From assembly GCA_910574455.1 (NCBI GenBank), contig CAJSYZ010000003.1:4091250-4155249 (forward strand): DNA of 64,000 nt, in the 5' to 3' direction. Position numbers and translations under genes: made by a program. Shown here in pieces: positions 47,797 through 59,982 of the stretch (position 1 is the stretch's first letter; each line of letters opens with the position of its first letter). The notes below the pieces were generated by a model. It was given only the letters and a program-made list of their open reading frames with translations. It was not told the DNA's origin and did not search any database. Source of the stretch: Trichaptum fuscoviolaceum (Eukaryota > Basidiomycota > Agaricomycetes > Hymenochaetales > Trichaptaceae).

Positions 47797-50700
47797 TCAG
47801 AGTTCATTATCTACACGGGATCTTTTGTTCGGGCGTTGACCCGTAGTTTCTATCTCATTAGATATAATGTCTCCTGAACGCGGTGTACATGAACCTCCCC
47901 CACTAGATGATAGAGAAGCGTCAAGGGTTGTCGGAATTGAGTCTGATTCGCTCTCAATTCTGAGAGCCAGCAAGAGGGCTATGCGTTCACCCTCGTCTTC
48001 ATCTTCCGAATCCATATCCATATCGTCTTCAGAGTCGTCCGCTGCTGTCCCTGCATCATCAACATTGCGATTGTCTATCATCTCCGGTCCCCAAGGAGGT
48101 AATGCATCATTGGTACCCGATATTCTCATATGTCGCAGAGTTGGCTCCCAATCATAAAAGAGTTGGCGCAGTAACTGCATTCTGTGTCCAATGAGGTACG
48201 ATAAGGACTCTTCCCTACATCGTGCTAAATAGAGATGAGCGTGTCTTCATGCTGAATAAGGGGAACTACGAACTTGCGCGATCAAGGGCATTCTTGTGTT
48301 TCTGCCATTCTTCCGTAAACCATTTATGGAGCGCTCGTCGCTCCTCCATCAGGCGTCGTGTCTCTTCCTCGCATCGGTCCCTCTGTTGCAACCATTTGAT
48401 GCCTTTCCTCACATTCGCATCTCGCATCCAACGAGCTAAGTCTGTTCCATCCTCGTCTGATAATCCCAAATCCAACCAGACGTCGGAATCAACGTCCATG
48501 ATTACCACGTCTTCAAACTGCAATTGGATCGGTGCTACAGCTCCAGCAGGTGCTTTCCCCTTATTGATAAGGTCCGCAAGACGTTTACAATGCGAATTGT
48601 ACTTGTTGACGTCTGACTTCAGCGACGATTCCCGTTTCTTCACGTGTGTTTCCATCTCTCGATACAATTTGTGCTCTGAGCAATAGATTAGCGTTGGCGG
48701 AGACTGAGGCACGTATTGGCACTCACTGTTGACTTCTCGCATGTGTGGGCGCTGTATTTGTTCGACCTCTTGGCGTCTTCCGAAACCCTTGTTTCGTATA
48801 CGTAGAAGGACATTCATAGCGTTTGTTCAATGCGTAAGAAACTCCTTATGATCACGTAATACTGCCACGGCGTTTTGTGCAGTGGGGTCACCGCCAATCA
48901 ATGTATAAAGTCGCGAGATCTTCTTTTTCATCTTGTCAATTTTCGCTAATGTATCTGCGCGGATGTACTCGGTATCCTCCGCTGTCCTCGTACCTGCTTC
49001 CAGTCCCGACGTAACATCCTGAAGTATAGCATTCATGGCCTCTAAACCTTGCTCTGCTTGCAGAATCTCATCAACTGTCTTCTGTCCAGCATTCTTATTC
49101 TCCCCTGGATAAGTGAATTAGCGATAAGAAGAATTGACAATTATGGCGACTCACGGGGTGCCTTTTTCGATTGATGGTTGACTTGGTTTTCCATCTCCTG
49201 TCTAAGTTCTGACTCGGGTATGTTACAGTGGAGTATTCCATCTTTCGCCTCTTGGTACAATTTCTCGCAATGCCAACGCCGGGAGACGATCCACTGTGCC
49301 AACCGTCGCCGAACTAGATCATTGATATACTGTATCTGTTCATCAATCAAAAGAATTCGCCTGTGTGTCTGAGCTGTAACATTAGTTCTACGCCGTAGTA
49401 CCCAATTAATGTGTACGTACTCCACTGACTCTGCAAACCGGGATGAGGAACTTTAATTGACTCCAGACTCGCTCGCACGCTTCTCCGTCTGTCAGCCCGA
49501 ACCCCTCTCGCTTCCTTGGATGATACACTAGTTGACATGCCCATTGGTGTCCATATGCGTGGAAGATAGACACGGCGAAATCAATACGTGATAGATCCTT
49601 CCCCAAGAAGTCCCACTTAATGCAACTCAGTTCAAGCTGACAGCCTATGTCGTATAGAAGCCCTATCTTCATGGTAGGTGGAAGATGCTCCAGAAGAGCT
49701 CGAATAGCAGCAATAGCGTAGAATTGGCATTCTCCAGGTGTACGCATGTTGATAGCAAACAAGACTATCCCGTGACGGCAGGTAGACACCATCAATCCCG
49801 TGTCGTCGAATATGTCCGCGTTAGCTTTAGCTCGACTCTCATCCATAGCTTTGAAAGAGCCTTCGCAACCCTCGTAGTGTTTTTCGTGCATCTTCAACGT
49901 CTTTGCCTTGCTACGAGGCTTGCTCCTACGCTCATTGACTAAACGTTCTGCTTCGTCTACGTTTGATTTTGAGATGAAATTGCTATCCACTATGTCTAGT
50001 GGAATGTCGCTTGGTCGTTTAATACGCTTCAAAGTGAAACAGCAGTCCAACGCCATTTGAACACTTGGTATCGAAATTCAGTTATATGATCATGAACAAT
50101 GGACGAGCACTATGCGCACCTCTCATTACATTCTCCGCCAAAGCACGCCGGACAACGCCTTCGCAAGTAATCGCTGGGACGGTCGCGATCGTTTGCCTCT
50201 TCGGGTGTGTTCGATGATAGATCTTCGCTTGGCGACGGTTCCACGTCATAAGATAATGTACTGGGCGTTACAGGATCGATACGAATATTTGCAGCTTCAT
50301 CGTCTTTTGACATTGCGATGTAGTTCGAAATGCGTGTTTCCGCCCTATCGCGAAGAATGGCAAACCATTGAAGTGCCGCTGCGAATCGCTTCCTCAAAGA
50401 GTCCTGGCATGGCGTCAGTGCTTGTTCTACCAAAAGAGATTGGACAACTAACTATCTTTGGTACATCATACGATAATTCAGAGAGAAAGCATTGAAAACT
50501 TTGCACGAAGCCGGTCCGATTAGGGGCTAAGTGGAGAAACATAAGTTGCGCTAATCGCAACAGTTTCATGGACACAGCCAGCGACGGATGCATTGGCGCG
50601 TTCCCGAAAAGTCCACGTTTTAAGAGTTGGAGAGGGGCAGGATTGCATTGGCAGATGTCTAAGCTTATGCTTTCGATTGCTATACAGAGAAACCGATAAG

Positions 50701-51293
50701 ACTCACGAAAGGGTAGGGAGAAGCATGCGCCACATACAATCAAAGTGAAGGCACAAAACAGTAAGCCTTCTGGGTCTACATACGCAGTTACCCGGCGAAT
50801 TTACCGTAACCTCCACGGGGTCCCTGAGGTAATGTGTCTTCCACATGAGATCACAAAAAGGATTCACTAGAGCAGGAATAATTTCTGTCCTCCATCGCGT
50901 CCATTGCGCGATCTTCTTCTGAGTATTCCTCGACGTGACGGTCTCTTGTTGTTGCAGAATGCGAGAAGCATCAGGAAAGTATGGATGTTGATCAAAACTG
51001 TCGTCCATCATCGGCATGTCATTCAATAGTGTTGGCATATCTTGAGTACGTTCTTCACCAATTTTAGTGCGCATTCGCGATCGAGCCTTACCCCTACGAG
51101 AAGGTGTAGCCGCAGGAGCTGCCACATACGAGTTGGACAAAGTGGAGCAACGAATTTGGCCAGGTTTCAGTCGTGACTTCTTGCTGCGGTGGTGAGGCAT
51201 CGGAGGGGCGTTTACAAGCTTCTTCGCTGGGGATTGAGCTCCGCGCTCTAGCTCAGACACTTTTCGACAAGGGGTCTTGACTGGACTAGACAT
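47797..51293 (-). CDS. KDZ (Kyakuja-Dileera-Zisupton) transposase, one in-frame TGA
   Basis: Eight exons are in phase throughout: 51293-50738, 50658-50453, 50403-50120, 50063-49421, 49368-49155, 49104-48727, 48675-48270 and 48181-47797, making 1023 codons. The N-terminal part has the cysteine cluster found with KDZ transposases (NCVCRPRRLTVLCLHFDYIC, then QCNPAPLQLLKRGLF). SDYLRRRCPACFGG leads to the catalytic core: QMALDCCF with the first Asp, GLLYDIGCQLELS with the second, FAVSIFHAYGHQWACQLVYH, and FGLTDGEACERVWS with the Glu. The C-terminal helices and acidic tail are normal for the family. Codon 727 (48829-48827) is TGA where the frame otherwise runs on cleanly. Either the gene carries one nonsense change, or the product is truncated after the catalytic core. 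KDZ enzymes are predicted to be DDE-type cut-and-paste transposases with an RNase H-like fold. Confidence 0.9.
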
Positions 51294-51725
51294 GGTTTGC
51301 AGACGTTAGTAGAGCGTAAGAGTACAGACCATAGTCAACTTACGGGTCTTCGTCGAACCACCTTCCTCGACTTAGACGAGCCACATTCCTCGACTTGTGG
51401 TTTGGAATGGAGAGGACCACACACAGAATCTATGCGAAGCCGTATCAGAGCAGTGAGTCACATTTTAGATTATGCATGTACTTGATAAACACTTACTATG
51501 CTAGACAACAAAACTGTACAACCGCGAACCGCAGATGGTAAATTAACAGCATTTAACGTATTTACATAGGGGATAACCATATAGACACATCTACATATAT
51601 ACGAAACACAGTCCACAATTGTCTATTGTTTCAACGAGGGAGGGACTGGTAAAGGAAGAGATGGTATTCGGCTGAAATACTTGACAAAGGTCTGGATGTA
51701 AAGTTCCACAAGTGTGCGCAGAGCT

Positions 51726-54078
51726 TCACGAAGTTGTTCCTTCTCTGACGGGAGAACAGAAGGTAAGTCTATCATTGAAGGAAGCTTTCCATTCCTTCAT
51801 CACGTCCCTTAGAGCTTGAACCGATTTTGGTTCCAAAGAGTCCCCCCAATATTCTTCGACAAATGAGTTTGTGTCAGGGAAGAGGGAAAATTCTCCGCGA
51901 GTAGGGCAACGAAATATTTGGCGAAGCAGAGACCAATGGAGGCTACGCTCATCCTTTGACTTCGGGACGGTCTGAGCTAGCATCATTCCATCAAGAGCGC
52001 AGAATTCCACACGAAAAGATATCTCATTCAACTCCCATTGAATTTCTTGACGTAGACATTTGTCATGACGGATCATGTCAGGCGAAATATGTTGTCCACG
52101 CCAAAGGGGTCGTAGGGCAGGGTCATATGAGGGAAGGGCGTACTCGCTGGCAAACGTAACCTTCATGGCAGCCAAGGCAGCTCTTTTGGCTTTTTTGGAA
52201 GGACGGACTTCGTTTTCTGGACGCGGGTCTAAGGAGGTTGATGGACGGTCTTCCAAAGTGTCATAAAGGCGGGCAACGGATTCTGACGCATACTCTAAGG
52301 ATACAGGCTCAGTTTTGCTGTAGTTGCCAACCAATACGCTTGACCATTCCCCGAGTCGGCGGAAAATGGGAGTGAAAGTTCCGCCACGGATAAGAATGCG
52401 AAGTAGAGCAGGTCGAATGTTCAGATAGTTATGATATAACTTTACGGTCTTGTCTATGTCTGGGTGGACGAGCAGAAAACCGGGTGGCATGGCATAGAAG
52501 ACAGGCGTATTAGAGTCCTTCTCTATTTCGCCAAGAGACAATAACATTTGTCGAAAAATGTGATCATGTAAGGGGGCGTCAGGCTGGCAATCAATGGGGC
52601 TGTCTGGGATGAAAAGGTACTGAGACCGAGGTCGGTTGAGCTCGTGATGCGCACGTGCCCGTTCCTGCTTGCGTAACAAGGCCTTCTTTGATGCCATGGG
52701 TCTGGACCGCGCCGGTGATGAAGTATGAGATGAGGGTACCCGAGCCGGCGTACGAGCTGTTTGATGAGTGTCCCGAGACGACGAATTCGACGAGAATAGC
52801 GCGGAGATGGGGTGAGTGGAAGGCTGGCCTAAAAATATCTTTTCCTCAGCTTTGATGATTGCTACGAGCTGTCTCATCCCCTCATCCGTCCATACATTAT
52901 CCGAAATACTGCGGAGATCGTCCTTGACATCGAATGTACCGAGTACAGGTCTCTTCTCGTCCTTATTGATGAGGAAAGGAGCGTCGCAAAGATAGTCGCT
53001 TTCGGTCCAATCAACCATGCGATGGGCAACCTCGAATATTTTCGTCTCACGAGTAATAGACGATGGTGGACGGATGTACCAAATGGGGATACCGATACTG
53101 AAAAATGTCAAGACGACAGCGGGGTCTCGGGAAAAGGCTCCCCGGACCTTGAGTAGCGGATAGGGCGCAGGTAACAATGATTGCAAACGGGGTAATACAA
53201 TATTAGAGAGATTGTTGATGCCAATCAATTCTAAGGCCGCGCGCTGGACCTCGCGAAATGTTGTAAGATTGAAGAACCATCCCGTAGCCACGGTCCTCAT
53301 GCGGTCCATAGCTCCGCGGCCGCGTCTCTCGAGTTCGACCAGTAAGCGATTGAGTTCCGTTTCTCCTGTTTTGGAGTACGATTTCCTTGCATTCGCAAGA
53401 CTCAACTCGAATGCGCGCGTTAACGCGTCAAGATATCGTTTCTTGAACAGTCCAACCGGCTGGCCCAGGGAATCAACGCCTCCCCCCACGACTTCTACGT
53501 CCGCCTCTGTGGGAGCGTACCATAGTACCTCGTCACCCTCGATTGAGCTAGAATTACGAAACCGGAATGGTATAGTTGAATGATGGAGGGTGGATTTGGT
53601 ATGAAATTGAGGCCAACGGCTAAACTCCTGTGGGCCCAAAAGACCGTCGGAACGAACAGATATTCCCTTAATCATGTCTATTATAGGGACGTGCGGGACC
53701 CAGTGTGCGTTTGGAGATGTTATAGCGATATGGGATAACTGATAGGATATGCGCCCATCATAGGCACTTATATCCACGTCCCTAGCTTCAGCAACATGTG
53801 TGGTTAGGAGATGTCAAAAATGACACAAAAGCTCAACTTACATAGACCATGTGTTACCTGCAGAGGACTCATCTTCCCCGCAAGCTTGATTCAAACACAG
53901 TAAATTTCTCCTATTCTCAGATAAGAAATCATAAAAAGTTTGAATATGGATAGAAGTTTGAGCTTACCGAGCGGAAGAACCGTACAGATGCTCCTTACCA
54001 GCGTAGTCCGGATGAGCACGTATAGCTGGTACAGAGAGATTTGATCTGCACGATCCGTATCTAATGGCAAACCCACTA
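51726..54078 (-). CDS. Large unrecognised protein next to the KDZ transposase, 5' end not found
   Basis: Three exons (54078-53968, 53884-53858, 53785-51726) are in phase and give at least 731 residues. The first exon begins in mid-codon, so at least one more exon lies upstream. I see no known domain. The chain includes WVPHVPIIDMIKGISVRSDG, a long helical part (KKRYLDALTRAFELSLANAR), GWFFNLTTFREVQRAALELI, a basic Ser-rich hinge (SRPMASKKALLRKQERARAH) and a folded-looking second half (FRRLGEWSSVLVGNYS, YALPSYDPALRPLWRGQHIS). The single last exon of more than 2 kb is unusual beside the fragmented host genes and fits an element-borne gene. It is co-directional with the transposase (432 bp apart) and divergent from the next gene. 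A role in transposition is only a guess from position. Confidence 0.6.
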
Positions 54079-54941
54079 CTGGATTAACGAGACCTGCCGA
54101 AAATCTTCACGTGCAATCCTGGTTATGAAAAGAAAGAATGAGAATCTATAGAAATCGAAACATATTAAACAACCTTTGCTATAACGGTGAATCAGAAAAC
54201 GTCGCCTTGAATAAAAACAAAATTAGTGACGGAAAGTGCATCTGAGTCGATACACAATGCACAGACGGGGTGAGCTAGTGCACACCAACAAGTCTATGGC
54301 CTCATCGTGGGCTCTAGGCTCACGAACGAGGACTTTAACGAAGAAGAATATGATTGAGGCAATAGGAAGGGAGGGAACGACTGATGTGTCAGAGAGGGGA
54401 TGGTGTTATGGGTGGGAAGTACTTGCGTGCGCCCGCGCTACTAGTAAAGTAACACGTCATGAGGGCGCACATCTGTCTTTTACCATCATCAACTCCTTTG
54501 CCTCCACACAATGCCGCCCTCGATTCCCTCGATTCCCTCTGCTCGCAGAGCTCCAGCTGGTGTTGGGGCTCTGCAACTGCCATTCGTCTGCCTAGAGCTG
54601 GCGATCTGGCGGGATGAGTTCTACTGTTGGTCATGTTTGCATTAGCCAGCAGAACGCAGTATCGACTTCTTATCTTCGATGACCCCGTATTCATCTTCAC
54701 ACAATCCGTGCATACAATACAAGATGGACATTTACAAGGTGAGCTCAATTATGTTGTCATTGCATTTGCATCCATATTCCAAGTTGCCAATCACGCCTCT
54801 GTGGTTGTACATGCATAACACCCACAAATTTTCTCATTTCAAATACCACAACCACATCTCTCTCTCTACATAAAATGTTTCCGCAGTCCACTCCTCTTCA
54901 CGCAACTACTTACCTTACTGCTTCACAGCGCAAACGTCCTA
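54079..54941. promoter_or_regulatory. Gap between two divergent element genes
   Basis: These 863 bp must contain the missing 5' exon(s) of the minus-strand gene and the promoter of the plus-strand gene. From 54600 on the sequence is AT-rich with TATA-like runs, for example near 54867. No exon could be fixed. Confidence 0.4.
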
Positions 54942-57863
54942 ATGCCTCAAAAGAAACGAAGGCCAGCCGCTACCAACGTCCGTGTCTCCCAGACCGGTAA
55001 AGCGATAGAGCAACCGAGCGAGCGTTCTAGGCGTGCGATGAAACGGGCTCAACTAGCTGAAGAGACGGAAGTGGTCAGCACCAACAAGGTTAGGAGAAAA
55101 TCGTTAATATTTTCTAAATCATTTCCTGACGCAAATTATCGCACAGGATCCCGCTCTCGCGACAGATGAAGGACCTGCGTTGCCACGTCAGAGAGGGAAA
55201 AGAAGAACGAAGAAAGGAGCAACCGACATTGAACCAACACATTTGGCTGCCGCTAGCTCTGGTTCTATTTCGAGGAACGAAGCAACCCCTGTCATCACGG
55301 GAGCGCGGGGCCAGGCCGAACCAAACGAAGTTCCTGGAACAGGCGACGTGGATGCCACCGAAACAAGTACGGTAGACTGTGGCGATACTATTGTAGACCG
55401 CAGCGAAGACAGAACGACGACGCACGCTAACGAGACCAGTAATGTCTACCCCAGCGAAAACGATGGCTCCAATTCAGACGAAGAACCCGCAGACGTTGCT
55501 TCTCGGTCACCCTCGCCAGACATAGCAAGCGATTACGAGGAAACAGATGCTGCACGGAGGAGAAGGCGCGCAAATCGACGATACGTTGAGCTGGACACTG
55601 ATGAAGAAGATGCCAATCTGGATCGTGACTACGTAGACGAGGTAATGGGTGATGACAACGCGACGCAAGTAATACGGAGAGATAAGCGTGGAGGCGGGGG
55701 AGGTCGCGGGGAGTCCGACGAAGAAGATAATGACGACGACGACAACGGTGACGACGACGACGACAATGGTATAGATGAGGTTGACTATCAAATAGTTCCT
55801 GGCCCTCTTCCAGCGGAAATTGAAGCGAGGATAAACAACTTGTTCGCGCGCACGCTTCATGAGGCTCAATCCATCGCACGGGATGCGCGAAAGAAGCCTT
55901 CGCAGATACTAGACATGATTATATTGTCTAAGGAGAAGACATTACGCAAAACGTCGCTCTGGGACAAATATCAGGCGTGGTACAGCGCGAATGTCGAAAA
56001 TTGCAAAAAAGGTATGTCTTGTTTCACATTTCGTTGTCGCAGCTGAGTAATATTGCTTTAGACTCGGGCTGGCATAGACGGTGCTCAGAGAATTACAAGA
56101 AAATGAAGAAACTACCGTCGGAGGAGAGGGAGAAGTTGAAGAAAGAAATCGAAGAATTCTTTGAAGGGGATCACAAAAAGGACGATCGTGTTGTGAACAA
56201 GGCAGCATCAGTTAAGAAGGTTGTCAACGAGTTGATCAAGAAGGTATGTCATGTAATTACTTTGATTTGCATTGTAGCTGATTCAGTAGCTCCAGTCTCA
56301 CGAATACTTCGTGAAGCACGACATATATTGCTTTGGATATGTCCTAACCTTTGGGGTGCACCAGGCGACGGAAGTGAAGCCGATGATGTTCTGTGGAGCA
56401 GATCCGCTAATGGACGTGTTCCAGAGAGGAGGTTTCCCACTAAGCGACCAAGCTCTCTATGATATTACCACGCAGCTCAGGTTAGTCGTCCCCTCGCTTT
56501 CATTTCAGAAAACCTTGACACAGCTGGTCGAATAGAGAAACGCACAGGAAAGCCCAAAAAGGAAAGTCACCTGCGACAGCACCTAACACGCTGAGTTATG
56601 GCCTACGATTGACTCCTGCAACACTGAAGGCCTCGCGGGACGCGTTGGATGCGTTGCTCTTAGCATATATAAAAAATGGAATCGGTAAGCCAATGAAAGT
56701 TTACATACGCCAATACTAATTTAGTCGAACTAGCTCAAAACTCATGCCGCAATGAAGCTGAGAGACACCATTTTCTGACTACAAAACGTATGCAATGGAA
56801 AGACGCGGAATCAGTGTTCATTGAGCATCAAGTTGTCTTGATGGACTGGCCTAGTGACCTTAGTGGATCCGCACAAATTCCAGGCCCAAATTTCGCGAAA
56901 CGATCGCTGTCGAGAGATAATTACTGTGCAATTTTCAAACCGATTGTTGACTGGCAAGAAAAAGGCGGGTTCACCGAAGAAAAGTGGGGACAAATGTTGA
57001 GCGAGGCGAACGCGAAAAGGAACGCACTCGAAGCTGCTCAGAAGGAAGGAAGGACTCTCGACTACACCGCGGTAGACTGTGCTCCTTCAATGCGTCCGAT
57101 CCTCTGTGTGGTTCCTTGGCCCGATGGTTAGTTTCGCTTCTTCGTTTACTTGATCGGTCGCTAACAAATCTAATGCAGAGAAGAAAGATGCTGATATCGA
57201 TACACTGGTTGGAATGGCCCTTGTTACAGACACAAATGGCGCGGGCCGTCTATTCGTAACACGCGAGAAGCTCGAACGTACGCAAAAGAAGAAAAAGGGC
57301 AAGGGCAAAGGCAAGGGCAAAGGCAAGGGCAAGGGCAAGATCCACGCTCAGAAGCAGGAAGTAATTGATGTAGATGCTCAAGATCCATATCCTTTAGACA
57401 CGCCGCCTTCTCCCCCTCGACCAGACGAGTCCTCCCCCGCACCTCCTTCCCATATGGCCCCTTCCCCTCTCCCCACCGCCTCTGCCCCCTTGTCCTCTCA
57501 CGCAGGTCCTCGACGCTCATCAACGCAACCGCCCTCGCCTTCTTTGGCTTCTAAACGCATGCGCGAGGAGTCGCCTGGAGATGTCGATGACATTCCAAAT
57601 AAAGCTGGTCCGTCGAAACGACCTCGAACCGCTGGCTTTGTTGCTGAAGCAAACGATTCCTGTGTGTTGAGTTCAATGTTAGCCGCACAAATAGTTAAAC
57701 TGATATAGAGTTCTTACCAGCTGCCACCGAGACTGCCACTGCCACTGCCACTGTCATGGCCCTTACCAATGATTTGGTTTTTTCATTAGCGAAGCAAGTT
57801 GAACAATTAACTGCTGAGGTGCGGGATATGCGCAAGAATGGTCAACGACGTGAACCTGCTTGA
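54942..57863 (+). CDS. Large unrecognised acidic/basic protein of the KDZ island
   Basis: Eight in-phase GT-AG exons (54942-55088, 55147-56011, 56062-56243, 56290-56480, 56524-56684, 56725-57126, 57179-57661, 57721-57863) give 857 residues. The N-terminus is basic and low in complexity, then strongly acidic (EEDNDDDDNGDDDDDNG). A central alpha-helical block (TSLWDKYQAWYSANVENCKK then YKKMKKLPSEEREKLKKEIE) looks like a diverged HMG-box, though this is weak. A conserved-looking part follows (MFCGADPLMDVFQRGGFPLS, PGPNFAKRSLSRDNYCAIF, TLVGMALVTDTNGAGRLFV). The C-terminus has a Lys-Gly run (near 57298), a Ser/Pro-rich stretch, a basic nuclear-localisation-like KRMREE/KRPR pair and a short terminal coiled coil. 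The make-up suggests a nuclear chromatin or DNA-binding protein. I know no family name. It is divergent from the preceding gene. Confidence 0.65.
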
Positions 57864-58137
57864 AATTATTTTTATTTTTTATTCTTTCCGTTGTGGCTTG
57901 ATTTTCTTTTGTCGTAGTCTATGTTCTCACAAAATAGGAGCTATGTATATGTGATATGTATTTACCAAGTACATAAGAATATGATCTATTGCTAGAATAT
58001 TATTAAGTGCAACAAAATACAGAATTATTCAAGCTGATTATAGCCGGATAATAAGGATCCTTGCTACTGCCGAACCACAAAACCAGGGTTGTCTATGTAA
58101 GCCTGTGCGTGGATGACCACATGGTCATGTGGCCCAT

Positions 58138-58492
58138 GGATGATCCAGAACCAATCCATGTGGCTCATGTGACTCTGGATCATCCATGCCACACGGACAA
58201 TCCAGCATGGTTCAGGCTCTTATGGATCATCCAGATATGCATGGACAATCCACAAGAGCCTGGTCAAGTGTGGATGATCCATTTAAGTAAGGATAGTCTT
58301 GACCTAAATGGATTGTCCACATTACATGGATAATCCACGATTGCCTGGATAATCCAATGGTCCTGGACCATCCATACTTAAATGGATTATCCTCTTATAT
58401 ATATTACAACCTACATTTTATTAATATTTAATTCATGGATTATCCATTAATATGACACCACTAAGCTATATTTATTGGCAATGGACCATCCA
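58138..58492. repeat. Dispersed cluster of palindromic GGATNATCC-type cores
   Basis: About thirteen cores, such as GGATGATCC, GGATCATCC, GGACAATCC, GGATTGTCC, GGATAATCC and GGACCATCC, lie 8-40 bp apart, most followed by A. The spacer sequences differ, unlike the left tandem array. Several local inverted repeats arise (ATGTGGC/GCCACAT-like pairs near 58125-58190). Confidence 0.85.
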
Positions 58493-58495
58493 CAC

Positions 58496-59982
58496 TTTCC
58501 TATACCATTTATGTATATCTATCTGTAGTTCTTTGTTACACCTTAGAGGTGTAAATGAAGGGTATCCTGTACTGAATACCGAAGCATTCACAAGGGTAAG
58601 TGCTGGCTGCAGCAGCAAAAAAAATCCGGCTAACAAAACAAAACTGGTTAGTTTAGTACCCTATGGCCCAAGCGTCATAGCCACAGAGAGGCATCTCGTT
58701 AAGATACGTGTAATGACGACAAAACCTTGAAGTCTGGGATTGTGTATGGTGTGCGTTAGTTCAGTGCGTTACAGATAAGATTGTTAGGTTAAGACGCACT
58801 GCAAGCCTCTGATATACATGCCAGCAGTCCATGTCGCACATAATATACAAACTCAGGCTCGAGAGCGACGAGACGAGTGTATAAAATGTGGTGAGCATCT
58901 GATTGTTGTTCCGAACGCAGCAAGTTCCGAATGCTTATAATACATATGAAGCTCTTGAGATATCGATATATCATTAGGCTCACTTGCTCAACTTGAGCTA
59001 AGGTTTTCCAGCAGAGACAATGACGTGCCTCGTCCAATAGTGCCTGTCCAGTGAGTCTCTACGCCACAGTGTTGTTCAGCTGCCTCTCTCGCTGTCTGTT
59101 TGAACGATTCGAATAGAGCATTAGACGAAGCAGAGTCCTGCAACCCCAAATACCATGACCAAACGCATGAATTTCATTCGTTACGATTCCACAACTAGAC
59201 ATTCGCAGATCTAGATGAACTTCAAAGTTCATAGTATCGCAGTAAGTGTCATGGTTATGGCATATGTTTCGTATTCGAGATTATGCCAGGCTTACCTTGC
59301 GATTTGACAATTAGAAGGATGACCGACACATCAAGATGAGCATATCCCTTGATCCTTCCTCTTCGATGGTGTACGATATGCAGTTTCACCTCATCCGACC
59401 TTTATGACAATGTACAACCCAAGCACCAACTCTCGATCGCGTTCTCGTCGGTAACGTAGTTCAATGTGATTGATCACTGGCAATAGTCGCCAACTTTCCC
59501 CAGAGATATAAAGTTACAGCCAAAGCGATCGAAAGACGGCAGCATAATAAACCCTTGCAACGTTTGAGAAAAGAAAGACCTGAGGGCAACCTGTGAATCG
59601 GCGGCGCATTGACGTATTTAAGGTTCAGCAAAGTTCAAGTTCGAGTTCGGACCGGCGGCCCGGGACTGACTTCAACTACAACTTGAAATTGAATGAAAGT
59701 AGACTACCGTGACATACATAGGAGGAGTAACATACGAGAAAGAGTAATCAAGAATAAGATCGGAATGGCGATCAAAGCAACCCGGAGTCCAAATACAACT
59801 TTACATACATGAAATACTACGAATATTATAGTAGTATGGGGCGGACTGGTGGCAAAAATATAGCATAAGAGGGCAGGTTAGCACGGTGTTCCCCAGCTAA
59901 GGCTTTCTGGACACGTCGATTTCCGGTCGTACTAGATATTTTGATAGATCAATAGGATATGAGACCATTGCTGAGCTATCCT
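58496..59982. other. Right flank of the island, no supported gene
   Basis: About 1.5 kb. It contains a stretch rich in AAGTTCAAGTTCGAGTTCGG-type repeats at 59630-59700 that resembles MITE interior sequence. No terminal repeats could be paired. No coding exon was seen. Confidence 0.35.

Larger units (their letters stand above)
41573..58492. mobile_element. Candidate large KDZ transposon island bounded by GGATNATCC clusters
   Basis: This is an inferred composite of about 17 kb. Its left edge has three isolated GGATNATCC cores (41573-41619) and a tandem array (42528-42778); its right edge has a dispersed cluster of the same core (58138-58492). Inside lie a KDZ transposase, two large unrecognised genes, a tail-anchored gene and several smaller repeats. 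KDZ transposons are a known class, expanded in Agaricomycetes. That the palindromic clusters are its subterminal repeats is my inference. No terminal inverted repeat or target-site duplication for the whole unit was identified, so the true ends are unknown and the clusters could be independent repeats. Confidence 0.4.

Noticed and set aside
47797..51293. RIP-type mutation as cause of the TGA in the transposase
   Set aside because: A single G-to-A change with all other codons intact does not show the dense transition bias expected.
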